Assembly (NCBI GenBank): GCA_023429135.1
Contig: JAEYWD010000002.1
Coordinates: forward strand, 11,299 to 75,298
Source of the DNA: Bacteroidota bacterium
Lineage (GTDB): Bacteria > Bacteroidota > Bacteroidia > Bacteroidales > JAAUTT01
Direction: 5' to 3'
Length of the DNA stretch: 64,000 nucleotides
Positions 36,038 through 45,034 of this stretch are shown piece by piece. Made by a program: the position numbers and the translations under genes. Every line of letters begins with the position of its first letter. The stretch's first letter is position 1. The notes under the pieces are model-generated. The model searched no databases and was not told the DNA's origin. It saw only the letters and a list, made by a program, of their open reading frames with translations.

Positions 36038-36802
36038 ATGGCGCTCTATCCAGCTCTTTTTATAGGCCACGGCAACCCAATGAATGCATTGGAAACAAAC
36101 GAATTCAGTCTGGAATGGGAACAACTGGGCGCCAAACTTCAGCAACCCAAAAGTATTGTATGCATCTCGGCTCATTGGACCACCCAGGAACCCATGATTA
36201 CTGCCATGGACGAGCCAAGGACCATTCACGACTTCTATGGTTTCCCCGATGAACTGAGCCAGGTACAATATCCCTCTCCGGGAAACCCTGTGCTTGCGCA
36301 GGAGATTTGCCACCATACCCATAGCAAAATTAAACCCGATCTAAGATGGGGAATCGATCATGGAACTTGGTCCATCCTAAAACAAATGTTTCCCGATGCA
36401 GAAATTCCGGTAATTCAATTAAGTATATCGAACAATCTTACACCCAAGGAACACTTTGAACTCGGCGAACAGTTGAAATATCTCCGCACTCAGAATGTTT
36501 TGGTGCTTGGCTCGGGAAATATTGTACATAACCTTGGTAAGATCAAATGGGCCGATGAAGCTTATCCCTGGGCTGAGGAATTCGACGAGCTTGTGAAGCA
36601 AAAAATTACCAGTCGCGATTTTGATACTCTGATAAACTACCAGAATTTACCTCAGGCAAGTCTTTCAATACCAACACCAGAGCATTATCTGCCAATGTTG
36701 TATATCCTGGGGATGATAAATCCTCACTCCAATATCAGTTTCTTTTGCGAAAATGTAACCATGGGTGCTATTTCTATGACCAGCTTTATGGTTGAAAATT
36801 GA
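36038..36802 (+). CDS. LigB-family extradiol dioxygenase (YgiD/DODA-like)
   Basis: A 254-residue class III extradiol ring-cleavage dioxygenase family protein. Metal-binding and active-site histidines appear in FIGHGNPMNA, ISAHWTT, WGIDHGTWSIL and GSGNIVHNLG. The Escherichia coli homologue YgiD acts on DOPA; the physiological substrate here is unknown. It has its own promoter and is followed 80 bases later by the peptidase gene, which also has its own -7 box. Confidence 0.9.
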   Translation: MALYPALFIGHGNPMNALETNEFSLEWEQLGAKLQQPKSIVCISAHWTTQEPMITAMDEPRTIHDFYGFPDELSQVQYPSPGNPVLAQEICHHTHSKIKPDLRWGIDHGTWSILKQMFPDAEIPVIQLSISNNLTPKEHFELGEQLKYLRTQNVLVLGSGNIVHNLGKIKWADEAYPWAEEFDELVKQKITSRDFDTLINYQNLPQASLSIPTPEHYLPMLYILGMINPHSNISFFCENVTMGAISMTSFMVEN

Positions 36803-36855
36803 ATTTATCGACTGAAACAGATACAATATTAAACTCAAAAATTATCTAAAATCAT

Positions 36856-36863
36856 TAGATTTG
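36856..36863 (+). promoter_or_regulatory. -7 box for the M28 peptidase gene
   Basis: The site reads TAGATTTG, an exact TAnnTTTG match, 19 bases before the ATG. Confidence 0.4.
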
Positions 36864-36882
36864 AAGCTTTCAAACTTAACCT

Positions 36883-38268
36883 ATGAAAGCTTTTAGATCT
36901 CTTTGTTTTCTCCTGATATTCGGACTATCGTCCTGTGTGGTGTTTTCGCAGGAACCGGACTCGGTGCTTATTTCGCGAATTTACCGTGAAGCATTAACCA
37001 ACACATGGTCGTATAATGTTCTGAAACAGCTTTGTAAAGAAGCGCCACACCGCCTCGCAGGTTCAGAGGGCTCATTGAAAGCAGTGCATCTGATGTATCA
37101 AAAGCTGTTGCCCATTGCCGACACTGTTTATCTTCAGGAAGTAACAGCTAAAAGATGGTTGCGTGGGAAAAAAGAGGTTGTTGAAATTATTGCCAGCGGA
37201 AAACGAAGAAATATAACAGGACTAGCTTTGGGAGGATCAATAGGAACCGGCGATAAAGGTATCAGGGCTCAGGTAATAGAAGTGCAAGGAATAGAAGAAT
37301 TAGCAAAAATTGGTCACGAGAAAATACAGGGTAAAATCGTATTTTTCAACTTAGCTATGGACCCGATGGATATGAGTCCGGGCCGGCAATATGGCAAGGC
37401 CGGAAGCCAGCGATTCTCCGGAGCCGAAAGAGCTGCATACTATGGGGCAAAGGCTACCCTGGTGCGCTCTCTCTCCAACAGTTTGAGTGAACATCCGCAC
37501 ACGGGAATTATGCGTTATGTGGATTCAATTCCAAAAATACCGGCTATCTCCATAAGTACCATAGAAGCAGAAAATTTAAGCAAGCAGTTAACTGAAGATC
37601 CGAATCTCGAAGTCGCGATTAAGACATGGTGCACCTTTCCTCCCGATGAAAAGTCGTTTAACGTAATTGCTGAAATTAAAGGTGCTGAAAAACCTGAAGA
37701 AGTGATAACCGTGGGAGGTCACCTCGATAGCTGGGATATAGGCGAGGGCGCTCACGATGATGGCGCTGGTTGTATGCATAGCATGGAAACTTTACGGATC
37801 ATCAAATCCCTGGGAATTAAAACAAAACGAACCATCCGCGTCGTTTTATTCATGGACGAAGAAATGCACCAGGTTGGAGGAAGAAAATATGCGCAATGGG
37901 TTAAAGAACGTAACGAGAAGATTTATGCCGCTATTGAATCGGACAGTGGAGGAGCTATGCCTATAGGTTTTGGATGTTCGGCAAGCGAGCAACAATTTGC
38001 TCAATTCCTTCAAATAAGACCTCTGCTCGAACCCTATGGAGTAAAACAATTCCGCAATGGAGGCGGAGGTGTTGATATCCGGTTTTTAAGCGAAATGAAT
38101 GTCCCTTTGATGCACCTGATACCGGAACCTCAACGGTATTTTGAATTCCACCACTCGGCCAACGACACATTTGAAAAAATCAGTTTCAGAGAACTGCAGC
38201 TAGGGTGCGCCACCATGGCAGCTATGGTGGTAATGCTCGACCTGAAAGACAGTTTTAATTTAATGTGA
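36883..38268 (+). CDS. M28 family zinc metallopeptidase (secreted)
   Basis: A 461-residue aminopeptidase-like protein. The N-terminus is a signal sequence with a possible lipobox (GLSSC, Cys18), though cleavage after FSQ is also possible. A PA-like insert lies at about 125-245. The zinc-binding residues are visible: VGGHLDSWD (His280, Asp282), HDDGAG (Asp292/293), MDEEMHQVGG (Glu326/327), ESDSGG (Asp354) and EFHHSANDTFEKI. It would release N-terminal amino acids from peptides in the periplasm. Confidence 0.9.
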   Translation: MKAFRSLCFLLIFGLSSCVVFSQEPDSVLISRIYREALTNTWSYNVLKQLCKEAPHRLAGSEGSLKAVHLMYQKLLPIADTVYLQEVTAKRWLRGKKEVVEIIASGKRRNITGLALGGSIGTGDKGIRAQVIEVQGIEELAKIGHEKIQGKIVFFNLAMDPMDMSPGRQYGKAGSQRFSGAERAAYYGAKATLVRSLSNSLSEHPHTGIMRYVDSIPKIPAISISTIEAENLSKQLTEDPNLEVAIKTWCTFPPDEKSFNVIAEIKGAEKPEEVITVGGHLDSWDIGEGAHDDGAGCMHSMETLRIIKSLGIKTKRTIRVVLFMDEEMHQVGGRKYAQWVKERNEKIYAAIESDSGGAMPIGFGCSASEQQFAQFLQIRPLLEPYGVKQFRNGGGGVDIRFLSEMNVPLMHLIPEPQRYFEFHHSANDTFEKISFRELQLGCATMAAMVVMLDLKDSFNLM

Positions 38269-38574
38269 GATTGAATAAAACAACTTTGCCAAACATCAGA
38301 TCATAAAGTTAAAATAGAGGACCAGTTTAGAAAAGTACGGGGAAAACAATAGTCCACAGCTACACGGCTGCTAAACTGCAGAGCCGCGGACCTTTTTGTA
38401 GATATTCAGGTATAAAATCCTCTTTAGCTGCATCGCGGAGACCTTTATCCCCCGTATATTCCGAGTGATCCAAAATTAGCTTGTAAGGTTTTTCTATCAA
38501 GGTTAGAGAAAATGAAAATAAGTCCTTTCCCCAGAAAAGGTCGAACTCGCTTTGTTAAGCTGCTGAGTGGAGTT
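38269..38574. other. Intergenic region between convergent M28 and arcC genes: hairpin and possible gene remnant
   Basis: Contains a structured GC-rich segment at 38352-38391 (outer GTCC/GGAC and inner CGGCT/AGCCG arms) and a 64-codon minus-strand open frame without a start (38360-38554). Nothing else was recognised. Confidence 0.5.
38360..38554 (-). pseudogene. Possible gene remnant: 64 codons without a start
   Basis: A minus-strand frame bounded by stops reads like real protein, for example KPYKLILDHSEYTGDKGLRD and AAKEDFIPEYLQKGPRLCSL, but has no ATG and begins right after the arcC stop region. It could be a decayed gene fragment downstream of arcC. I do not recognise the family. Alternative: chance open frame. 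Confidence 0.3.
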
Positions 38575-39540
38575 TTATCTTCTTTCGTCCTCGTACTCCA
38601 TGGTTATTTTGGAGCCGTATTTTTTATCTTCGAGTTTGGTGGCCTCAGTAATCACACTTTTCTGTCCGCCATTTTCAACAAACTGAATAGCCGCTCTTAT
38701 TTTAGGAGCCATACTTCCTTCGCCGAACACGCCGGCATCGAGATATTTCCGGGCATCGTTCCGGTCGAGAAACTCAAGTATCTGCTGGTCGGGCTTTTTG
38801 TAATTGAGGTAGATGTACGGAACATCGGTTAATATATAGAACTCATCGGCTTTGATATGCGAGGCAAGTAAAGCTGAAGCAAGATCCTTATCTATCACGG
38901 CTTCGGCAGGACGAACATTTCCTACCTCGTCGATATACACCGGAATCCCTCCACCTCCTGAAGCTATTACAATGGTTCCCTGCCGGGCCATAGTTTCAAC
39001 AACCTTTTCGTTCATAATGGCAATAGGCTTTGGAGATGGAACCACTCTGCGCCAGCCTCCTTGCGACTTTTGCTCTTCCTTGAAAATCCAGCCTTTCTTT
39101 TCGGTAAGTTCGTTTTTCTGCTCTTCGTTATATATTTTACCTACCCGTTTGGATGGATTTTTAAATGCCTCATCTTCAATATTGACAACGGCCATTGTAA
39201 CCAGCGTGACCACTTCATGCGGAAGATTATGCTTGTGCAATACCATGTGCATCATGCGTTCAATCATGTAGCCGATGCTTCCCTGCGAGAGGGCAACGCA
39301 CACGTCCAACGGCATCTGCGGAATATTGTAAACCGACTCGCCGGCATCGTTCTGCATCAGGATGTTCCCCACCTGAGGACCGTTTCCATGGGTTATGACA
39401 ATATTATAGCCTTCCTTTAAAAGAAACACAAGATTCTCGAGAGTTTCGAGGGTATTTTGTTCCTGTTCGTCGATAGTACCACTTTGGTTATCTCTCAAAA
39501 GGGCATTTCCCCCCAGCGCAATTACAGCCAATTTACTCAT
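38575..39540 (-). CDS. arcC: Carbamate kinase
   Basis: A 321-residue enzyme of the amino-acid kinase fold. It makes ATP from carbamoyl phosphate and ADP, the last step of arginine fermentation. Family motifs: VIALGGNALLRDNQ at the start, ITHGNGPQVGNILMQND, PSPKPIAIMN, IASGGGGIPV, AVIDKDLASALLA, FGEGSMAPKIRAAIQFVENGG. With arginine deiminase at 19 kb it covers two of three pathway steps, but the genes are 18 kb apart. Confidence 0.95.
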   Translation of the reverse strand: MSKLAVIALGGNALLRDNQSGTIDEQEQNTLETLENLVFLLKEGYNIVITHGNGPQVGNILMQNDAGESVYNIPQMPLDVCVALSQGSIGYMIERMMHMVLHKHNLPHEVVTLVTMAVVNIEDEAFKNPSKRVGKIYNEEQKNELTEKKGWIFKEEQKSQGGWRRVVPSPKPIAIMNEKVVETMARQGTIVIASGGGGIPVYIDEVGNVRPAEAVIDKDLASALLASHIKADEFYILTDVPYIYLNYKKPDQQILEFLDRNDARKYLDAGVFGEGSMAPKIRAAIQFVENGGQKSVITEATKLEDKKYGSKITMEYEDERR

Positions 39541-39788
39541 AACATTACGGAATAAGCTTTAGTAGATGTATTAACGCTAAAATAAAATAAAGTTCAGCGA
39601 TTTAATATGCTTAAAATCATACGGGAATGTGATAGAAAGAAGTGGTTTGTAATCATACCGGATAAAAAGGAATTTGAATTAGCACATAAAGAATAAAAAG
39701 GAATAGTTTTGTCTGCAGTCCTCAGACCACTCCCTATAGCAATCAGGCGAACTGGGCAAATTCTCCAATTAGCAAAGTAACCAGGTAT

Positions 39789-42700
39789 TTAATACAGATG
39801 TTTGTTTATAATTGATAATAATAAGCTATTTTTTAGAGGTTTGCTAATATAACCAACACACCCCGAATCCATAGCTTTCTTCTTATCCTCAGAAGCAGCA
39901 TAAGCAGTTTGGACAATAATTCTCAAATCCGGCTTATGTCGCTTTATCTGGATGATAGCTTCATATCCACTTATATCCGGAAGGCCAATATCCATTAACA
40001 CTATATCTATTTGCCGGTTTAAAGACAATTGAACCGCTTCCATGCCATATTTGACAGATAAAATATTTATACCTGTATCAGCAAGTATTTCTTTGATATA
40101 TTCTGCATTATAAATATCATCTTCAACTACCAGTATGGTTTTGCCAGAGAAATCGTATTTTTCGGGTTCTTCAGCATGTGTAGGCTCCTGCCGCAATTGC
40201 TCAGTTGTTTGATAAGAAATTGTAAAAGAAAATGTACTACCTTTATTGGGTTCTGATTCGAACCAGAGTTCGCCTCCTAACAAACTTACCAATCCTTTAA
40301 CTATTGACAACCCAAGGCCGGTACCTCCGATCGTTTGGTTTGTTTTTTGGTTTAACTGGGCAAAACGTTCAAAAACCAATTTTTGCTTGTCGGGTGGTAT
40401 GCCAATACCAGTGTCCGATACGTAAAAAACAAGTTCACCCTTGTCATTGATTTTACAACCGCCTTCAATAATGCCCTTATCCGTAAATTTGAAAGCATTG
40501 CCGATAAGGTTGATGAATATTTGTTTCAACTTTACTATGTCAGTTACTATTACACATCCTGATGGAATGTTATGGGCTTGCAAGCTAAACTTAATATGTT
40601 GCTTCCCCATGCGTATCTGATATTCGTTGAAAAAAGATGTAAGTTCTGTAAATAAATCATGCAGGTTACATTCCTCCATAGTAACAGGTAATTGGCCTGA
40701 TTCAATTTTGGCAATGTCGAGTATATCATTAATTAAGTTGAGCAAATCATTACAACGCTGCCGTATGATTTCAGAAAATTTTTCAAGTTTTGGTTTGTTG
40801 TTGTAATTATTGACCAATAGTTCGGAGAAACCCATAATAGCATTCATTGGAGTGCGGATTTCGTGGCTCATGTTATGCAAAAATGCTGTTTTAAGCTTGT
40901 CGCTTTCTTCGGCCCGTTCTTTAGCAATTAAAAGATCCTCATTGGTTTGGCATAACTTTTTATTTATCGCGGCATATTCCTCATTAAGTGCATAGTATTC
41001 ATTGTTTTTCTTCATTAGCTCTTTGTTTAAAGCCAAATATTCGTCATTTTTTTTGTTGAGTAAAAGTTCGGCCTGTTTACGCTCAGAAATATCGCGCACA
41101 ACAACCAGAACTTCGCTGTCCGAAAGTGCAATTACCCGTCCTTCAAAGTACCGGTATTGGTTGTTCATTACAAGGTTGTACTCAAAAAAAGCTACTTTAT
41201 TTATTTTAAGAGCATTTTCGATAGCTTCAGCAGCTAATTTGGAAACGCTTTTAGGGAAAACGTCAACGATGGATCTCCCCATAAAATGATCAGGAGGAAC
41301 GTGCAGCTCCATGTTCTCGGGTTTGCGAAAGTCGTTAATAATACCCGTTTTATGGACTCGAAACAAGAGGTCTGGTACAGCATTAACAATCGCCCTGTTT
41401 TCTAATTCACTCTTGCATAGATCCCGAAACATTAATAAACTTGTTAATGCATCACTCAATCTCCTGCTGATTTCCTGAAACAACCTTTTCTCATCCGGGG
41501 TCCAGGTTCGTGGATAAGAGCACTGGTGCATACCAAATACCCAAGGCTTACCTACCTTAGGATAAAGGGGGTAAAAAATTTGAGACTGAACGCAAAATTG
41601 CTTGGCAGTAATTTCATTGATTGGTTTTTCCGTTCCTGCAATATAAATTACCGGTTCTTTTGCATTAAGAGCTTCCCGTAAATCTTCAGCCATGTCCGGA
41701 GACATTGGTATATCAGTATTCAATATTCCTGCACCAGGATATTCAGGCTTCGTAACTTCCATGGGTACCCGAAACGATGTCGCCTCCGGGTCGCATGGAT
41801 AAAACAGCCAAACCCGGTCGCAATCAAAAATTGAAAGTACAACATTAAGAACATCCCTTAACATCTTTTCAATATCGTTTGTTCCTAATATAGCACGGTT
41901 TACCTGGTCCATTTCTTCTAAAAAACGAAGATATGCCAGGCTCTTTTCCTGCGCCAGTTTGTGTTTTGTTTCAGTTTCAATATATTCCAGGGCAAAAGAA
42001 ATATCCTTTGCCATTTCGTCCAAAAGTTTTATGTCATCTTCATCGAAAAAATCGGTTTCATCAGCGTATATAAGAAATACACCGACTATGCTATCGAAAA
42101 CTTTTAATGGAAAAGAAGCAACTGATCTGTAACCATTCTTCAGGGCATTATCCCGCCAGGGTAGCATATTATCGTCTGTTGCGATATTATTTGATATTTT
42201 ATACTGGCCTGTTTTTACAGTTGTACCTGCAGGACCTTTACTCTGGATTTCGTCGTTTAAATTGATATTAATTTTTTCAAGGTAATCTCCTAAAGCTCCA
42301 TTTGAAGCAACAACATCCACATAATTGGTTTTAAAATTTACCAAACCAATCCATGCCATTTTGAATTTGCCATCTTCAACGGCAATCCGGCAGGCTTCAA
42401 CCTGTAATTGTTGGCTGTCGCGGGTCCGGACAATCACTTGATTGATATTGCTTAAAACAGCATAGATACGGTTTAGTTTAAGTATTCGTTCTTTGTCTTG
42501 CTTGCGTTGGGTAATGTTTCTACCAATTCCAAGGATCCCTATAAATTTTCCGTCGTTTTCGTATACCGGGGTTTTTATAGTTTCAAGTATTTCTTTATGT
42601 CCGTCTGCAAAAGTTACTTCTTCTTCATTCACCGAAGGATTTCCGGCAACTTTTGCTTCAAAATCCTTTTGTCGAAAAAAGTCGGCCAACTCTTTGCTTA

Positions 42701-43379
42701 CAAAATCATAATCTGTCTTGCCTACTATTTCATTTTCGGGAACTCCGAATAGATTTTCGAAACGTTGGTTGCATTGTAAATACACGCCTTCAGAATTTTT
42801 TAGCCAAATTAAATCCGGGATTGTATCTAAAAGAGTACGTAAGCGACCTTGGCTTGTTTTAAGGCTTTCTTCTGATATTTTGTAGTCGGTTATGTCTTTT
42901 CGGATACCAACCAAACGCGTTACCTGTCCATAGTCATCTTTTGCAACCGCGCAACCAATTACCTGATGCCACCTGTAACTACCATCGGCATGTAACATCC
43001 GGGCTTCATAGGTGTAATTATCTCCTTTATGGATAAGCACATCGCTTATTTTATCTCTTACCATTTCCCTGTCCTCCGGATGGATTCTGCGGAGCCAGAC
43101 TGTCCGGTCCGAAGGGCCTGTTTCCGGTTCATAGCCAAGCATGGTATAATAAATGGGAGAAGCATACCATATGTCATTTTCCAAATCCCAATCCCAAATG
43201 CCAATTTGAGTAACATTCAAGGTTAACAGTAACCGCTGTTCGTTATAGCGAAGCTTTTCCTCAATCTGTTGGTGTTCGGCAATATCAGTTTTGTATGTTT
43301 CTAACAGGAAATCGTACTTTTGTTGTAATTTCTTTAACTCAATAATGAGTTCTTCTCTTGATTTATGCTCATCGCCCAT
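39789..43379 (-). CDS. Soluble PAS/GAF hybrid sensor histidine kinase with receiver domain
   Basis: This 1196-residue kinase has no membrane segment. From the N-terminus: coiled coil, PAS/PAC at about 45-170 (IGIWDWDLENDIWY; WHQVIGCAVAKDD), a second PAS at about 175-295, a GAF domain at about 300-460, a second GAF-like domain at about 480-650 (FDCDRVWLFYPCDP), a third PAS at about 660-770, a coiled coil with KKNDEYLALNKEL repeats, HisKA (FLHNMSHEIRTPMNAIMGFSELL), HATPase (NLIGNAFKFTDKG; DTGIGIPPDKQ; GGTGLGLSIVKGL) and a C-terminal receiver (ILVVEDDIYNAEYIK; VLMDIGLPD). It should sense a cytoplasmic or diffusible signal. Its output partner is not adjacent. Confidence 0.93.
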   Translation of the reverse strand: MGDEHKSREELIIELKKLQQKYDFLLETYKTDIAEHQQIEEKLRYNEQRLLLTLNVTQIGIWDWDLENDIWYASPIYYTMLGYEPETGPSDRTVWLRRIHPEDREMVRDKISDVLIHKGDNYTYEARMLHADGSYRWHQVIGCAVAKDDYGQVTRLVGIRKDITDYKISEESLKTSQGRLRTLLDTIPDLIWLKNSEGVYLQCNQRFENLFGVPENEIVGKTDYDFVSKELADFFRQKDFEAKVAGNPSVNEEEVTFADGHKEILETIKTPVYENDGKFIGILGIGRNITQRKQDKERILKLNRIYAVLSNINQVIVRTRDSQQLQVEACRIAVEDGKFKMAWIGLVNFKTNYVDVVASNGALGDYLEKININLNDEIQSKGPAGTTVKTGQYKISNNIATDDNMLPWRDNALKNGYRSVASFPLKVFDSIVGVFLIYADETDFFDEDDIKLLDEMAKDISFALEYIETETKHKLAQEKSLAYLRFLEEMDQVNRAILGTNDIEKMLRDVLNVVLSIFDCDRVWLFYPCDPEATSFRVPMEVTKPEYPGAGILNTDIPMSPDMAEDLREALNAKEPVIYIAGTEKPINEITAKQFCVQSQIFYPLYPKVGKPWVFGMHQCSYPRTWTPDEKRLFQEISRRLSDALTSLLMFRDLCKSELENRAIVNAVPDLLFRVHKTGIINDFRKPENMELHVPPDHFMGRSIVDVFPKSVSKLAAEAIENALKINKVAFFEYNLVMNNQYRYFEGRVIALSDSEVLVVVRDISERKQAELLLNKKNDEYLALNKELMKKNNEYYALNEEYAAINKKLCQTNEDLLIAKERAEESDKLKTAFLHNMSHEIRTPMNAIMGFSELLVNNYNNKPKLEKFSEIIRQRCNDLLNLINDILDIAKIESGQLPVTMEECNLHDLFTELTSFFNEYQIRMGKQHIKFSLQAHNIPSGCVIVTDIVKLKQIFINLIGNAFKFTDKGIIEGGCKINDKGELVFYVSDTGIGIPPDKQKLVFERFAQLNQKTNQTIGGTGLGLSIVKGLVSLLGGELWFESEPNKGSTFSFTISYQTTEQLRQEPTHAEEPEKYDFSGKTILVVEDDIYNAEYIKEILADTGINILSVKYGMEAVQLSLNRQIDIVLMDIGLPDISGYEAIIQIKRHKPDLRIIVQTAYAASEDKKKAMDSGCVGYISKPLKNSLLLSIINKHLY

Positions 43380-43675
43380 AATTGATTAATATGCAATTAC
43401 AAATAAAGTTAGCTAAAATTCAGAAGAAACCTTTTCAATCATTATAAATCTTCAATAAAATAGAATTGACACTTAAATAGCAGATGTATAGCTTAAAAGA
43501 ATGGTTTTGTGATAAAGTTAACTCCGGCCCTCTTCAGTAGATAGACATTATTGATTGAAAATAAACTTATTACCTTATTCAAATAAGTTTTGAAGATCAA
43601 TTACCCAATATTTAGAAAAAAGTCATTTTAAATAATTTTAGTGTCTTTGCGCCTTTGTGTTCCAAGCTGAATTTT
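43380..43675. other. Intergenic region with a GTCTTTGCGCCTTTGTGTT-type repeat
   Basis: About 300 bases between two same-strand kinase genes. GTGTCTTTGCGCCTTTGTGT at 43641-43660 resembles a common intergenic unit of Bacteroidota. No ORF or clear hairpin was seen. Confidence 0.4.
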
Positions 43676-45034
43676 TTAAAGGCAGATTTCGAAGCAGGTT
43701 CCGCTTTGCAAGTCGGACTTTACAATTAGCATGCCTCCGTGCATTTGTACAATCTGGCGCGAAATACTCAGCCCAATCCCCGAACCATTCTCCTTTGTTG
43801 TAAAAAAAGGAACAAATATTTTATCCAGAAGCTCGCCTGGAATACCTTGACCGTTGTCGATTACCTGTATAACTGTTTGATTATTCAAATTCTGGTGTGC
43901 AATCAACCGGATAATTTTCTTTGGAACATTCCTTACAGCATCCATAGCGTTATAAACCAGGTTAAGAATTACTTGTTCCATAAGTTTGGGGTCGGCTATA
44001 ATTTCAAGGGCTTTGGGAAAAATATCCATCGTTACATTAATTTCGGCCTTTTTCATTTCGTCGCCCATCAAAAACTCTATGTTCCTGAAAAGTTCCTGCA
44101 CCTTAAATTTCCGGGCTCTAAGCTGCGGAGTAATGGTAATGCTTCTGAAATTTTTCACAAATTCCGAGAGTCCCATGCTTCGGTCTTTAATAATTGCTAT
44201 ACCGTTGAGCACATCACTAATGGTTTCATTGGTTATCGCTTCCCGGTCTTTGGGTTGCTGTGTTTTTTCATCCGTCAGAAACTCCCTGATGCTGTCGATA
44301 GATGATATGATCGGACCGGTTGAGTTCATAATTTCGTGGGTGAGCACCCGGATAAGCTTCTGCCACGATTCGAGTTCCTGTGCATCCAGTTCGTGCTTTA
44401 TGTCCTGAAACGAGACAACTCGTGCTATATTGTCGAAAATAAGGTAGACGTTCACTTTAAAAGCAATGGGCCTTAATTCGCCCTGAATAACAAGCCGGAA
44501 TAGTTTCTGCTGGCCGGCTTCAAGATTCATTACACTTTTTGACAGGGATTCATAATAAACATCCAGCTCTTGCATGGAGCGAATAACACCCATGTTTAAA
44601 ATCCGTTTTCCGGCATCGTTCAGCAACCCAATTTTCCCATTTTTGTCGCAAACAATTAATCCCAGTCCAATATTTTCAACTACAGCCCTGAAATAATGAA
44701 GCTGCCTTTCGTTTTCCAGCCGAAGGTTGTTATAGCGATGGGTGAGCAGGTTCATCCTGTCGAGAAGCTTTTTGTAAGATGGATTATAATTTATGGTTTT
44801 AAAGGAGAATGAAGAATCGTTATTCTCGAGCGACGTAAAAAATACTTCCAGATCGTTGTTGACTCTGTTCATTGACCGGATAAACAAAAAAACCTGAAGT
44901 ATCAGCAAAAACACAAGGTTCCCGAACAGCAGCCACTCACGTATAACCGTAACCGACATAGCAATGCCCACAGCAGTAAGGGTTATAAAAACCGTTCGCA
45001 GAATAACGTTAATGTAAAGCCTATTGTAAATCAT
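43676..45034 (-). CDS. Membrane sensor histidine kinase (partner of the NtrC-type regulator)
   Basis: A 452-residue kinase with two adjacent N-terminal membrane helices (about 8-30 and 36-57), a HAMP-like/coiled segment, a PAS domain (YFRAVVENIGLGLIVCDKNG), the phosphoacceptor box VLTHEIMNSTGP, and ATPase motifs VILNLVYNAMDAV, IDNGQGIP and GSGIGLSISRQI. It has no real periplasmic sensor domain. The ATG at 45034 overlaps the regulator stop by 14 bases; a longer start at 45070 would overlap by 50. It should phosphorylate the preceding NtrC-type regulator. Confidence 0.92.
   Translation of the reverse strand: MIYNRLYINVILRTVFITLTAVGIAMSVTVIREWLLFGNLVFLLILQVFLFIRSMNRVNNDLEVFFTSLENNDSSFSFKTINYNPSYKKLLDRMNLLTHRYNNLRLENERQLHYFRAVVENIGLGLIVCDKNGKIGLLNDAGKRILNMGVIRSMQELDVYYESLSKSVMNLEAGQQKLFRLVIQGELRPIAFKVNVYLIFDNIARVVSFQDIKHELDAQELESWQKLIRVLTHEIMNSTGPIISSIDSIREFLTDEKTQQPKDREAITNETISDVLNGIAIIKDRSMGLSEFVKNFRSITITPQLRARKFKVQELFRNIEFLMGDEMKKAEINVTMDIFPKALEIIADPKLMEQVILNLVYNAMDAVRNVPKKIIRLIAHQNLNNQTVIQVIDNGQGIPGELLDKIFVPFFTTKENGSGIGLSISRQIVQMHGGMLIVKSDLQSGTCFEICL

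Noticed and set aside
36883..38268. Firm call of the M28 peptidase as a lipoprotein
   Set aside because: The GLSSC site fits a weak lipobox, but ordinary signal peptidase cleavage after FSQ is as likely; left undecided.
38512..38832. Plus-strand frame of 106 codons opposite the start of the intergenic region and arcC
   Set aside because: Mostly antisense to the carbamate kinase gene, with no motif or promoter.
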